A stretch of DNA of 64,000 nt from Prorocentrum cordatum (GCA_963575745.1 CAUYUJ010020253.1:22501-86500), one strand, 5' to 3'. Counted from the stretch's first letter, positions 19,468 through 30,503 are shown. The notes: generated from the letters alone by a model not told the origin. A program made the numbers and translations.

Positions 19468-20040
19468 TCAATGCCTTCCACGCAGGGCCCCGATTCTGCA
19501 CCCCCTACATGAACTTGGCGGCGCGCCGCGACGCCAGCCCAGCAGCTCCTCCGAAGCGGAGGACAAACCGCGCGCCCAAGTCTTCACATTGGATCTGACA
19601 TCGGGGTTCGCGCCCGAGTCGGCAACCACCTGCGCCACCGCGGACCCCAGCGCAGCAATGGGGATGCCCCCCCCCCCCCCCTGGCGCTGACCGCCACGAT
19701 GCCCACGTCGACTGCGCGGCCCCAAGCTGGGGAGGCCACTGGCGCCGAAGGGGGGGGGGGGGGGGGGGGCACTCTTGACCACCAACAGCTCCCTCCTGCG
19801 TAAGCCGATCTCGCCCTTGAGCCGCTCGAGCTCCTCCGCGCGGTGCCCCACCCCCAGCGGCCGCTTCTCCCAGTAGTCGGAGCGCTCGCCCACGCGAGCG
19901 CAGATGGCTCGCTGGCCCTCAGTGATCTTGGCGAAGCACTTCTGGGAGAGGCGCTCGATGAAGGCCGTCTGGCGCCTGCTGCTCAGCCAACTGTCTCTGC
20001 GAGGCGGCCGCGCGCCACGACATCCGCCGCTGCTGCCCAC
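19468..20040 (-). CDS. LINE-C 5' ORF, charged helical protein
   Basis: An open 190-codon frame begins in the next ORF and contains a helical, charged stretch 'FIERLSQKCFAKITEGQRAI' and 'EELERLKGEIGLRRRELL', suggestive of a coiled coil. A poly-Pro run follows, encoded by the G homopolymer at 19751-19770, and then 'PDVRSNVKTWARGLSSASEE'. Its place 5' of the endonuclease fits an ORF1 protein or ORF2 N-terminus. I do not recognise the family. Confidence 0.35.
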   Translation of the reverse strand: MGSSGGCRGARPPRRDSWLSSRRQTAFIERLSQKCFAKITEGQRAICARVGERSDYWEKRPLGVGHRAEELERLKGEIGLRRRELLVVKSAPPPPPPFGASGLPSLGPRSRRGHRGGQRQGGGGGIPIAALGSAVAQVVADSGANPDVRSNVKTWARGLSSASEELLGWRRGAPPSSCRGCRIGALRGRH

Positions 20041-20671
20041 GGGTCGCGGAGAACGCTTGCTTCCGAGGGGCCGCCAGGCGCGCGCGCGCGCGCGCAGTCG
20101 CCAAGGAAGGTCGGCACCGCGCCCAATGCCTCCAGCGCGCGCGCCAACTCAGCTGGGGCCCCAGGCGGAGCACCGCCAGCGCGACGCCGCAGGACGGCAC
20201 CTCGCTCCACAGGGCGCCACTGATCAGCCCGACGAGCACCGCCGTCAGGATCTCTCCGACGATCCCGCTTACCACGACCGCGGTCACCTCGAGCATCCCG
20301 TTCAGACCGCCCCGCACCCCCTTCGCGCCGAGGTCGACGGCCGTCGCGGGGCTGAGCGCGGCGAGGACGACCACTCTCATCATTGCGCGAAGCAAAGCAG
20401 CGCTCCGCACGTGAGCTCCCCGAGCTGGCACTGCCCGAGCGACTCGACCACTTATCATCCCTGCTTGGCATGAGGTGAAGAACAGACGCACTCCAGAATT
20501 ACAGTCACAGGTCATGTGAATGTGAGCGACGGGGCTCTCCGCCTGGGAAGCCTTCTCCCTGGGCTGCCCCCCAAGGCGAGGAAAGAAGCTGCCCTGGCCA
20601 GCTGCCCGTGGACACCTGTGACTTGAGCCGACATAGGAGGAGGGCGATAGGCAATCCTCGGTCCGTCCCAA
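19919..20671 (-). CDS. unassigned ORF with hydrophobic segments, 5' of LINE-C
   Basis: An open 250-codon frame. The part from about 20410 to 20150 encodes 'MMRVVVLAALSPATAVDLGA', then 'MLEVTAVVVSGIVGEILTAV' and 'LVGLISGALWSEVPSCGVAL', that is, two or three potential membrane segments. Compare the membrane-plus-Cys N-terminus of the YR element. It may be a second polyprotein N-terminus or part of LINE-C. Function unknown. Confidence 0.35.
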   Translation of the reverse strand: MGRTEDCLSPSSYVGSSHRCPRAAGQGSFFPRLGGQPREKASQAESPVAHIHMTCDCNSGVRLFFTSCQAGMISGRVARAVPARGAHVRSAALLRAMMRVVVLAALSPATAVDLGAKGVRGGLNGMLEVTAVVVSGIVGEILTAVLVGLISGALWSEVPSCGVALAVLRLGPQLSWRARWRHWARCRPSLATARARARLAAPRKQAFSATRGQQRRMSWRAAASQRQLAEQQAPDGLHRAPLPEVLRQDH

Positions 20672-20727
20672 ACCCCATATGCCCTCAGCAACAAGGGGGG
20701 TATCTCAGGCGAAACTGTAGAACTACA

Positions 20728-20797
20728 TCGTGCACAACATGCTGCCATGGGGTCCCTGAATCCAAGATTACATACATCGTGCACAACATGCTGCTAG
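20728..20797. repeat. short tandem duplication at the copia insertion flank
   Basis: 'catcgtgcacaacatgctgc' occurs at about 20729-20748 and again at about 20775-20794, immediately before the LTR. The tandem period is about 46 bp. Confidence 0.8.
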
Positions 20798-21107
20798 TGT
20801 TCCCCCGCCAATAGCGTCAAGGGGTGAGATGGTGCTCTCTCCTACCCTCGCTGCACCTCAGTCCCAAGGCTGCTTTCGTCTAGGCGACTGCCATCGCAGC
20901 TCACAATACAAAACAAGAGAAGGTGCAGATGGTGGGAGGAACGGGAATGGGATCTGGAATAGACGCGGGCCCGGGAGCCCTGGAAGCCTAGTGAGCGAAG
21001 CGGGTCTTGAGCCAAACAGCGGCGGGAACGACAGAGACCCAAGATACTTCACTCCAAAGTCCAGGCGGGCTAGGCTGAGATATGAGGCAACGGCCCTCAT
21101 TCCCACA
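20798..21107 (-). repeat. 3' LTR
   Basis: Plus-strand ends TGTT...CACA. It aligns along its whole length with 30518-30830; shared blocks include 'cctcagtcccaaggctgct', 'gtctaggcgactgcc' and 'gtgggaggaacgggaatggg', followed by 'atctggaata' and 'gggagccctggaagcctagt'. It carries the spliced-leader-like 'TTTGGCTCAAG' on the coding strand (21006-21016). Confidence 0.9.
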
Positions 21108-21515
21108 TCGCCCCGAAAAAATAGTGGATTTGTCAATGGGATCCGCCGGTTCCTGTCCACTCTCCTTGGCCAGTGCGCTTGCGCAGACCCCCCTGGAGAG
21201 GCTTCTGAAATCACCGAGAGGAGGTGAGGTGAGCGGAGGAGCGACTGACGTCATGTGTCTGATCAAACTGTCGCTCCGACGCCGCCCGAGACCGACTCCG
21301 CGCGGCCGGCCCCTCCCCTTCCGATTCTGAAGAGACTGAGATCCCGCCGTGAGTCTCGCGAGCCCCGACTTCAAGAAATGAAGTCGGGCGGAATTCGTCT
21401 TGGCCATATCGGACTTGGTAAGACAGTCCACAGGCATCAGCGGATGGGGAATCCATCCGATCGACGATCCGATTCTGTCCAGCGCCCCCCCCCCCCCCCA
21501 TCGCTGCAAAGTCAA
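20988..21515 (-). pseudogene. copia RNase H C-terminus
   Basis: The frame contains 'IGWIPHPLMPVDCLTKSDMA' and 'ARLHFLKSGLARL'. This is the WIPHP-MPVD-LTK ending of dinoflagellate copia polyproteins, equivalent to the ADxLTK end of copia RNase H. The frame then runs into the 3' LTR. Confidence 0.65.
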
Positions 21516-22258
21516 AGTCTATCGCCGCAATTCGGTCCGACTTCGCTCAGGACGTCAGCTTGGACTGGAGTATCGTTGATTCCTTTGGCATCTTCTACTA
21601 CGCTTACATTGTCACTGGGCCTCAGGGGGCCCAGGGCCCTGCCCTCGTCTTTGAGAAGCGCCGCGAACGGCCCGAGCTCCTCTCGCCAGTTCGGAGTCAC
21701 GACGTTCCCACGAGTGACTTCTGACAAGAGCACTTGGAGCCATTCAGCCTCCGCAAGGGCGCTAGACAGGGCTCGAGCATCTCCGGCGAGGGTGGAAGTC
21801 ACCTGTCTTCTGAGTTTTCCTGAACGCCAAGCTGTCGGGGCAACTCTAGCCTCGGCTCCACGAGCCAAAGAATTGCCAGCAACGTAGCTCTGCCAGGCCC
21901 CTCGAGGATGAACGGGCCCCCCCTTGTCCTCGGCCCCCGCCCCGCCGCAGTCACTGGCCGCAGCCAGCACAAAGCCCTCCGGACGGAACCTCCAAACAGC
22001 AATGGGAATAGAGGCCGTAGATCTCAGGTGCTCGACCACCATATTGGCATCTAGCAAATCTTTGCGCGGGATCACTAATTTTAGTGGCCAGAATAAAAGC
22101 AATTTCCGCAGCCTCGGCCCTCGTCTCCCTTCCCGCCCATTGAAGCTTGTAAACGAGGGGCCGGAAAGCCGCAACTTCCCTTCCCAGGAGAGGGGCCCCA
22201 CGATCCCCTTTCCTTCCCCGGGCCAAAGGAATGTGAGGTGCTCTAGACTAGAATGCAC
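21512..22258 (-). CDS. copia RNase H domain
   Basis: A 248-codon frame with 'DANMVVEHLRSTASIPIAVW', then 'FVLAAASDCGGAGAED' (first catalytic Asp), 'PTAWRSGKLRRQVTSTLAGD' (with the S-T-A-E-like box, Glu replaced by Gly-Asp) and 'ALAEAEWLQVLLSEV'. This is the RNase H of Ty1/copia-type polyproteins. The start overlaps the RT frame (22243) by a few bases, consistent with a frameshift there. Confidence 0.75.
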   Translation of the reverse strand: MHSSLEHLTFLWPGEGKGIVGPLSWEGKLRLSGPSFTSFNGREGRRGPRLRKLLLFWPLKLVIPRKDLLDANMVVEHLRSTASIPIAVWRFRPEGFVLAAASDCGGAGAEDKGGPVHPRGAWQSYVAGNSLARGAEARVAPTAWRSGKLRRQVTSTLAGDARALSSALAEAEWLQVLLSEVTRGNVVTPNWREELGPFAALLKDEGRALGPLRPSDNVSVVEDAKGINDTPVQADVLSEVGPNCGDRL

Positions 22259-23458
22259 TTCCCCTGGTCCACAAATATCTTGCCCCCGACGAGACGGAGA
22301 CGTCGTCCTATATAGTCAACCCCCGAGGCGCCCAAGAGTTCCATTTTTCCAAAGGCAAGCCTTTCCTGAAAGGGCTGGATGCATTGGTTTTCCCGGAGAG
22401 CGATGGCCCAGTCGTCTACCTCCACGAGCACCCGAGCTTTCAACTTTCCCTCCGACCTCTGCGCGAACCAGCAGGGTTCCAGACGGGCGCGCTCAAAGTT
22501 CTGCGACTTTATGAAATCTACCGTCGCGCGATGAAAAGCCAGCGGAGCGTCGCCTAAACCATATACTGGAGAGATGAGCTCGATCAAAGAAGCCGGCGGG
22601 ACGGGGGCTCCGTCGCGCGGTTCCACGAACGCGCGACCTCGAGCTCTCTCGAGGGGATCCGATTGACAGAGGGCGTTCTTGATGTCACCTATGTATATGG
22701 TGAAGCGGTACATAAGTGAGATAACAAGGAACAACCTGAGCGCTTCCACGCATGGGGTAGGGGGCATAAACCTGAAGTCCCGCGGCATCCTCGTCCCGAT
22801 GACCCCGAACGCACCACCTAGACTTCGCCTTAGGCGGAGAAAAGGCCCCCTCCTGTGGTTTCCATCTCCTCACCATGCGGCTGGACACAACGCGGCTCGG
22901 AAGCAATATTCTCTGCCCCCTGGCCTTTTCCAGGGGGGGGGGGGGCCATCGCGGCCCTGGCCCCCTCAGCGATGGACTTCCACTCCAGGGGGCCCGAGGC
23001 GTCGAATTTATCCTTTCCTCGGGGGTCAACCTCTTATACTGGACTTCGCCCCCCCGGTTCGCTAAGAGAGAAAGAGAACAAGCACCGCCCTCGCGTGGGA
23101 TTGTGTCGACGTCGGCGCGGCCATTGGAATAATTTTCTGGAGTGCCACTCCATCCCTCGGCCAGGATCTCCCGGTTGAGCTCTTCCACGAATTCATCCTG
23201 GTAGCCCAGAAACGAGAGAAGCTCTTCGTCGAGGTCACCACGAGGTGAGGGTGATCTCTCTCGCGCAGAGGCCTCAATTTCCCGAGTCTGTCGCCTCGCC
23301 CAGCCTCCTCGGTTTTCCCGAAAAATTTCTCCGAGGGTTCGAAGCCTACCCCTGCCCCCATCCAGCCTTCGGAGACCTTCCGCGTCCTGGAACAGGCGAG
23401 TGAGCCGACCAGGGTCTACTGGCTCCGCCGCGCGACGCTGACTGGCGGAATCCTTCAT
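22243..23458 (-). pseudogene. copia reverse transcriptase, two frames
   Basis: Frame 22685-23458 supplies the N-terminal part: 'GEVQYKRLTPEERI' and 'PSRVVSSRMVRRWKPQEGAF', then 'KAKSRWCVRGHRDEDAAGLQ'. Frame 22243-22788 supplies 'FTIYIGDIKNALCQSDPLER' (catalytic Asp of motif A), 'PVYGLGDAPLAFHRATVDF' and 'ARVLVEVDDWAIAL' (motif C, VDD). All core RVT_2 motifs are present. One frame change near 22700 separates the halves. Confidence 0.8.
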
Positions 23459-23851
23459 AGCAGCTCTGGGCGCCCCGATCGATGGCGCCCCTACAGCCGA
23501 GAAAGATCCGGCGCCGGAGTTGGCTTCAGAGGAGGCGTCGAAGTCCCTCCATATGTTTCCCGCTGTGGGACCCTAATCCTAGCCCGACTGGTCTTACCCT
23601 GATTGCCGTCTCTCACGGAAATCGTTCGGCTGAGCGGCCTGGACGGACCACTCGGCCCCGAGACTTTTGACTCGTCGTCGAGCCCTTCCGCCCTGGATCC
23701 CGGGCGCCGGGCATCCCCGGAAAGGGCCAAAACGTCGCCCTCGGGAATCGGTCCCAGTCCTGGACGAGGAACGGGGGGCATAGCCCCAGGTTGCCCGATC
23801 TGTCGGTTGCCCGAGGGAGATGGAACAGGCGGAGGGATCATTTCTTCTTTC

Positions 23852-25222
23852 CTAGCTGCCCACTGTCCCCATCGGCGGCTGGAGCCGTTTCGGGCGGAGT
23901 GGCTGCTTCCACCGGAGCGCCGGGTGACCGCGCTTCCGGCGGCGGCGGCCCCTCCGCCGAGGCGCCGGCGCCAGCTCGACGGGGACTGCAGATGCTGCAC
24001 AGAGACGTCGGACAGAATCTAGGCCCCTCTGGATTCTTCGGCGGTGGCCAAACGGACCTGTTCGGTGGGGCATCTCCGAAGCCTCGACCTCATGGCGATC
24101 CAAACCGAGGTACCGCCATGCAAAACAAAGCAGACCCGGCCCCATCCACCCGTCTCGCTGAAGTGCGCAGGTTTTCTGACATCCCCGGGGAGCTCTCATC
24201 CAAACGTAGACCCATTGTCCCGTAGAGAAATGCTTGCCCCGATGAGCTCGAGCGCGAGCCGCCTTCGCGAGCCTACGCTGGCCGGGAGATTCAAAGAGCC
24301 CCTTGCGAGCACGACGTCTGGTGGCGTCTCTTCTCCCAAACTCGGCAGCCGCAGCGTCCTGACCCCACGACCCAGGTGAAAGGTCGTCGGCGCCAACAAC
24401 CTGCGGAGGGTCGTTGGAAGCACTGCCGTTGGGGATTCTGGGGTTGATTCCGAAAACGAGCTGGTAGGAGGTGAAACTTCCGCGATGCAGGTGCCTGTTT
24501 TTGGCGGCGGCAACCTCGTGACCGGGATTTCGAGCTCCTGCTCCGCGGCGACGAGGGTGAATTCCGCCGAGCGAACAAATATATGTCACCCATCCTCCGC
24601 GTCGCTCGGCCCAACCGTTTTACCGCGGACTTCCCGAGTCCGCGACGCGCTGAAAATCACCCAGATGCTCGACCCCTCACTCGAAGCGGCCCTTGAACTC
24701 AGCCCCACCGTCAGTTATAACGAAGAGGGGGCGCCCACTATGCCGAATCCAGGCCCTCGCAAGTGCCCCCCGGGCCCCCAGGGAGGCCCCATTGCATTTC
24801 TCAGCTATCTGGGAGTTCGCGACGTGACAAATCACGCTGCGACAAGCCAGCTGCTGCTTTTGAAAGGTTAAGAAGAAAGTGTCTAGAGCGACGATACGAT
24901 TGAACTCGGAGGTCCTCGGCGCCGCCACCAATCGACTTCTCGTCGGACGAAGGTGCGCGGCACAGTCGCCGCAGCACCCCGGAAAATCTTGATACATACT
25001 GCCATGTGGGGATGTCCCATGTTGATGTGGACTTTGTTCATGAGCCCCATCAGTCCTGGAAGTGACTTCAAACGGTTGGCCCCAAGGAATGGCGCCTGAT
25101 GCATGGCCCCTCCTCAGCCTGACCTCCCCCCTCGGCGCCCGCCGGGTAGCTGGGGCCGAAGAAAAGTCAGAGCCCCCGTTGTCCCGAGCAATATCCAGCT
25201 GCCCAGGTTCTGGGCCAGGCAA
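23852..25222 (-). pseudogene. copia integrase, frameshifted
   Basis: The zinc-binding N-terminal part reads 'INMGHPHMAVCIKIFRG' in frame 24883-25104. The catalytic core is in frame 24677-25222: 'SEFNRIVALDTFFLTF' (first Asp) and 'PLFVITDGGAEFKGRFE' (second Asp). The C-terminal part is in frame 23852-24589: 'TSYQLVFGINPRIPNGS' and 'STGQWVYVWMRAPRG', the latter typical of the integrase C-terminal SH3-like segment. The catalytic Glu region is not cleanly readable. Confidence 0.75.
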
Positions 25223-25239
25223 AGCAGCATCGATGCTGG

Positions 25240-25883
25240 CCCTGACGGCCTCAGCCAGCGCTCTCGCGAACTCCGGAAGATAGATTCTGGCTTTAGAGGT
25301 CGCCCCCGCCCCCCCGTCAAGCGCGCGCGCCAGTGGTCCCCCGCGCGCCCGGGCCCTTCAAAACGCTTGGGAAAGGCCCCGCTGTTCGACATGAGGCGGG
25401 TCGGTTTCTCGGAAAGGGGGCCGCCCCCTAGAGACGGCCAGACCAAAACGGCGCAGGTCCAGGCACATGGATTCCACCCCATGGAAGTCCCTGAAGATCT
25501 CCGACGGTCGCCGTCCTCCACGAGGCCGCGGCGACGGGGCGCTCGAACGCGAACTTCCTTCTGGCCTGAAGCTGGGCCGCGGCTATTTCCATCAAGAAAC
25601 CCAACAGCTCCAAAGCGTCCTCGCCCTTCCTGCACTGCTCAAGGGTCGTTTCTTGACGGGCGGCGGCGTCGCGAGCGATGGAAAAGGCATCGCGCGGAGG
25701 CCCCGAGATGGCCATCCAGGTTTTCTTTTCTTGGCTGAACCTTTTCACTCTTGCCCGATGGCCCCCCTCTCCTGAAATCCCGCCCCCGTCTAGGTCGAAG
25801 CTGCCCGCGCAGCTCGCTCCGGCGCGATCGGCGCGCTGAGCGATCCTCGGAGGCGAGAAGACCTCGGCAAAGGCCGGTCTCCT
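25240..25883 (-). pseudogene. methyltransferase-like domain of the copia element, degenerate
   Basis: Within frame 25428-26195 lie 'AEVFSPPRIAQ' (motif I position), 'WMAISGPPRDAFSI' (the SPPC catalytic loop, with Cys replaced by Arg) and 'RRKFAFERPVAAASW' (the E-P motif). The next frame (25114-25635) adds 'GGPLSEKPTRLMSN' and 'RFEGPGRAGDHWRARL', the C-terminal recognition part. The order and spacing are those of C5-methylase-like domains found N-terminal to integrase in dinoflagellate copia elements. Loss of the catalytic Cys and a frameshift imply no activity. Two frames are needed. Confidence 0.65.
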
Positions 25884-28400
25884 ACACTGGGCTCCGTAAA
25901 ATTTGACCCGGCTGCTTAAACGAGACCCTCTCCCCCCCCCTGCCCCCCCCTCCTCCCCCCAGTCGCCGTTTTTCGGTCTTAGCGAAGTGCACCTCGCGAT
26001 CATTCGACCACTGGTCCCCGAAAATAATGCCCTCGAATTCAGAACAAGGCAACCGGGCCCTCTGGGTTCCTTCGCCGACCCGTTCAACCTCCAACGTCCG
26101 GCTGAGTTTCTGAAACCCTTCCTGAGGGATCTCAAAGATGGCCTCATGACTCGCGCCCCCCATCCTCGCATTGGCATCAGCGCCGTCGCACGCACTCATA
26201 CTCAGGCCCACTTGCCCTGTAGGTCGGACATCCGGCTGCTCTGCGGGCCTTGCCGTCCTCGGCCGAGGCTGCTGGTCGCCCCCCCCCCCAGGCGATCGCC
26301 AACCCAGGTGGCCTGCGCGGCTGGGACAACTGGGGCCGTAGCAGGAGGCCGCGACTGCGCACCCCCGGGCATGGGCGGCATCGCGAAACTGTTGATCGTG
26401 GAGGATGACAGACGAGCGCCCTGTTGATCTCGAATGCCACAAGGGTTCTCCGTCAGCCTCGTCTTGGACTAGCCCGGCGGGGGGGGCCACGCCGGCGCCT
26501 GCTGAGCCCCGACCCCATACGTCGGGCAGGCCGCCACTGCCGGAACTGCGCCAATCACGCCCCGGCCCCCTTCGACTGACGCCGCCGCCGCAGCTGAGGG
26601 AGTTCCGCACCTGGGTGACGGACGGCGTCGCCATAATAGAGACATCGCGTCCTTGAGGTACTCCTTGAGGAGGTGGAGGCTGCGGTGGTGGAGCGGCGAT
26701 GTCGCGATGCTCGACTGGTGGCCCCCGCTGTTTCAGCTGGCTGATAGTCGGCGCGACCCCCGGCACGTCGCGTTTGACGCTCGCCAACGGGGCTGAGGCC
26801 TTCGACTGCGCAGCCGCTGCTGGACCGAGAAGGGGGAGGTGCTTTGCCCGCAGCCGGCCCCTGCAATACCGACGACGACGCACTCCCTGCTGCGGCCATC
26901 TGCTGCAGTCGTGATTGCAGGGTCACCACCTCTCCCATCTGACTCGAGACGGTGAAGCATAGCTTGCTGGTGAGCTCCTCCTGGGCCCGCTGCTTGTTGG
27001 AGATCTCTAGCAAAAGACGCCTCGCCTCGCCCGCGCTGCCCACTGACTCTGGGCGGCTGTCCACGGCCGCCCTCTTGGCTGGAGAGGGAGCTGCCTTGCG
27101 ACGCGCCGCCCGTTGGTCTCGGGCTTGCTGCTCGACGCTCTCCGCGATGACGTCGGGCTGCTTGGGCTCGACCTTCTGGCAGGGGCCCCTCGCGGCGCGG
27201 CCGTCCTCGGCCGCCGGCCACGGCGGCGCCGCGCCAGCCAGGGCCCTGGCTCCAGGCAGTCCCGGCGGCGGGGCCTGAGTGGCTACCAGCGCCTGCCACT
27301 CGGCGTCTGCCCCGCCCACTTGCGCGACCCCCCCCCCCCGCCCCGCGCCCCCACCACAGAGCGAGCGGGCTGCGCACTGCCGCTTGCAGACACAAGTCAT
27401 CTCGATCTCGGGCTTCGACTTGTCCGGCTTGGTCTCCTGGTTAGCCACCCTCGCGTCGCGCGCGGTGCGCGCCCGCCATCTCCCGCGCCCGTTGCTCCCA
27501 CACTCCACGTTGATGGGCACGTGGCGACGCGCGTAGCACTGCAGTGGAATGACTCGCAGCCGACGCACTACAATGGTCGGCCAGAACCTCTCGCTGATCA
27601 TCACACGACCGAACTCGTCTGCCAGCTTGGAGACCCAGAATATCATCACGCCCACGGGGGCCGCCCAGCCCCTCTGAACTCGGTCCGCCCCGCCCGGGAC
27701 GTTGGGCCCCCGTGGCGGCGCGCGCCCACTGCTGATGATCTCCGAGCTGCTCTCCGATAGCCGACGGCCTCAACGCCCGACGCTGAGCCTCTGTCTGCTC
27801 CTTCTTGGGAACTCGCTTGTTCGCCAGCGGACCGCCAATGGAACCGACAGCTGGAGGCGGCATGTCGCTCGCCCTGCAGGGCTCTCGAATCTCGCCGAGG
27901 ACACCTGCAATAAAGAAACAGCCCTGGACCCCTCCAGGCCGAGCTGGTTCACGAAAAGGAAGGCGCGAGCCGAATCGCTGACGCTGGACTGCGAGGCCCC
28001 CCAAGATTATCAGGAGGTCCGCGACCAGCGACAATCGCCCTTTTGGTCGAAGCTCTCGATCTCCCGGGCCGTTCTGAGGAACTCGTGGCCCGTCCCGTGC
28101 TCTGTTCCGTCGCCTGAGTTCGTTCCTACATTCAGCTTTCGCCTTAGCGCTCCTGCGATCGCCCGTAGATATCGAAAGCCCCCCTGACGTTTCTCCGGGG
28201 GCCTCTCGAAATCCGATTGGAGGCCTGCAGGGAGCTCGGACATGACCCCGGCAACCACCGCGCGATCGTCTCTTGACCGGGTGACCTGGCCTTCTGATCT
28301 TCCGGGGTGTCAACCGCCAGCGCCCGCGCGACTTCCGCCTCGACCTCCGCCGAGTCGACAGTTCCCTCGGAACGCCCTCCGTCAGAGGAGGGCTCATCAG
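25883..28400 (-). pseudogene. copia linker between protease and methyltransferase-like domain
   Basis: The stretch is open in rotating frames. Frame 26555-27655 has 'MTCVCKRQCAARSLCGGG' (a Cys cluster) and a helical Gln/Glu-rich segment 'LLLEISNKQRAQEELTSKLC', 'VVTLQSRLQQMAAAG'. Frame 25882-26883 ends with 'FEIPQEGFQKLSRTLEVERV' and 'DQWSNDREVHFAKTEKRRL'. Frame 27441-28727 contains 'NKRVPKKEQTEAQRRALRPS'. Most looks like the long low-complexity linker of the polyprotein. The helical block could instead be a LINE ORF1 nested inside, which I cannot decide. Confidence 0.35.
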
Positions 28401-29333
28401 GGTAGGAAAGGGGGGCGACATAAGAAAAAAGGCGATCGTGCATGCGGGCGCCTTCTGAGATAGAATGTCACGGTCACTGACCTGTGGGCGCTGGCCCAGC
28501 ACCGAGCGCGGACACCTGCAGGTTTCTCCGGGCGCCCGCTGGAATTCACCCAGCCTCGTCGCGCGATGCCCGGTGGAAAGCCTCTTCGCGCGGGCTTCCA
28601 CCCCAAGACGCTTCAAATATATCTCATTCCTGTCTACATCGATTCGGGCCCCCGGCATCTCCTGGAAACCCACCGGAAGGAATGGCGGCGCGTCCTCGTC
28701 GAGGACGTCCAGCTCGATGACCCCCATACTTCCTTAGATTCCGGTGGGGATTAGAGCCGCGCTCAAAACTGCAGTGACCGCGCCTATCCCTCGGGCCGAG
28801 GAGTTCCTGGGGGGCACCTCTGGAATCCTGAGACCTAAGCGGGCGAGCTGAAGGCGATCGCGTTCAAGCGAAGCGGCTCCAATCAGTCCCTGACCTACCG
28901 CCGCATCGACGATCATCTCCCCAGGCTCTACCGTCATGAAGCTCGGGGCGACGTCGTCCAGCGCGCCCTCGACCGGCCGCAAAGGTTTAACCGCGTTCGC
29001 GAATGCGAACAATGAACCTGGTCCAGTCGAGTCGGCTGCTGCGGTTACACTGCGGCCTTTCCGCGCCGGGCACTCTGGAGACCAATGGCCTTTCTGGTTG
29101 CAGTTCCTGCACTTGGTGCGCTTGATGAGTTCGGACACCGGCAACCGCGACTTCCTGGGCCTGAACTGGCCGTTGGCGGCACGGTGGCCGCGGTTGGCCG
29201 ACTGGTGGTTGGCCCCCTTGTCCCTCGACCTGTCGAAGACCTTGCTTGAGGTCTCGGTTATGCTTCCAGGTCTTCCGTCTCTCGCCCTGCACGGTGGCGA
29301 AGGCTGCCGGAAGCTCACCATCGTAGAGACCAA
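28397..29333 (-). CDS. copia zinc knuckle and aspartic protease, one in-frame stop
   Basis: Frame 28734-29333 has a CCHC zinc knuckle 'CRNCNQKGHWSPEC' (residues 75-88, bases 29070-29111) and a protease active-site segment 'MIVDAAVGQGLIGAASLERD' around residue 143, with the family's 'VDTAA-GLIG' form. It ends in TAA at 28734-28736. The same frame resumes at once ('GSMGVIELDVLDEDAPPFLP'), which is the protease C-terminal half, so the stop is a single nonsense change. The protease would cut the Gag-Pol polyprotein; the zinc knuckle packages RNA. Confidence 0.75.
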
Positions 29334-30230
29334 GACCCTCTAGAGTGGCGTAGACGTGGTGCTCCTCGTCTGCGTCGAAAGATGACACGTCGTCGTCGTA
29401 GATGGAGCTATTCTCATCATTCGTGCTCACGGGGTTGGGCCCATATTGGGGAAAATCTTCAGTCACGAACGTCCTCTTCTGATGAGAAAGAAACTCTCTC
29501 CGCGTCGCATCCATATCCCTGGTCGCTGACAACGCGTCCTGGTACGAGTCCTTTGTTTTCATCAGTGCCCTCCTCAACTGTTGACCTCTTTCGTCCAGGC
29601 CCACGCCCTCTTCTAGAAACATGAACTTCCACTCGCCTGGAACAGGCAGGCCGACGGTCTCGACCTTGTCGAATCCAAGGTCTAGCCTGGTCAAGTACTC
29701 CGTCAGACCCTCGCCTTGTCTTCTCCTGAAAGAGAACAAGCACTCTCGTCCAGTTTTCGCTTTTCATCGTGAACCTTCTCTCCGGTCCAGCCGCTATAAG
29801 ATCTTCTCTGCGTCGCGACCCGAAGCGATGGCATTGTCTGGAATACCTTCTAACTTCCGCTGTAACTCTCAAGACTGAACTTTCTGAACCCGATCTGCAT
29901 GCTTGTGAGGTGGAACGTCTGTCAGCTTCCTCCATCTCGCAAGCTGCCGCCGCCACATTCTGTACTCATTCCACGAGGTCCAGCTCTCGGTCCCCGTATA
30001 GTCCTTGCCCCTCGCGGACCAGGAGGTGGAGCCCCACTGTTGAGTCCAGCTCTTCCAATCTCCATTGCCCCACTCTTCCCATTGAGACTTCCACCACTGG
30101 TCCGCTTCGCGATCTCGTGCGTCTCACCACGGATCTCGCTCTTGAAGTTCGTCGGGTCTGGTGTCGTGCTGGCCACTGGTCCGTCTTGCGTCGTGACCAA
30201 CTGACGGTTGGACCTGGCTACGCACTACCT
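28987..30230 (-). pseudogene. copia Gag (capsid) region
   Basis: Frame 28987-29739 encodes 'GEGLTEYLTRLDLGFDKVET' and 'EWKFMFLEEGVGLDERGQQL' with 'RRALMKTKDSYQDALSATRD', the capsid core of dinoflagellate copia Gag. Upstream, another minus frame (29930-30230) has Trp-rich pieces such as 'SWNEYRMWRRQLARW', corresponding to the W-x-x-W start of Gag. Frame 29459-29956 overlaps but is mostly a shadow. The protein forms the particle shell. It is frameshifted. Confidence 0.7.
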
Positions 30231-30503
30231 CCATGACCTCTCTGAGCTGCTCTCTCGACAGTCCGGCCGAGGGCTCGGGTGGAGGCGGTCACTCCGGAGG
30301 CGCTGGCCTCCTTCTCGCCACGTCGTCCAGAAGCTTTCTCAGCTGGTCTTCCGACATCCTGAAGTATCCGTCCTCGACCGCCCAGTCTCGCTGCTCCCAA
30401 AGCCGTGCTGACGGCCCCTTGGCCCGATGAGGTCGCGCTGCCTGGAGGGCTCCTGCCAACTTCCCCACTCGCCATCAGGTGCGTAGAACAGAGCCTCCAA
30501 GGA

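Larger units (their letters stand above)
15800..20670 (-). mobile_element. LINE-C: non-LTR retrotransposon with endonuclease and RT
   Basis: On the minus strand a 5' ORF region (20.7-19.4 kb), an endonuclease (19.3-18.4 kb), a linker (18.4-17.5 kb), an RT (17.6-16.3 kb) and the C-terminal part (16.5-15.8 kb) follow in the usual LINE order. Pieces shift between all three frames. It abuts the copia LTR at 20.8 kb. Internal C/G homopolymers at 19.67 and 19.75 kb fall on or near frame breaks. Confidence 0.7.

Noticed and set aside
26555-27655. Nested LINE ORF1 inside the copia linker
   Set aside because: A Cys cluster and a helical block are suggestive, but no RT, boundary or target duplication accompanies them; left as unresolved linker.
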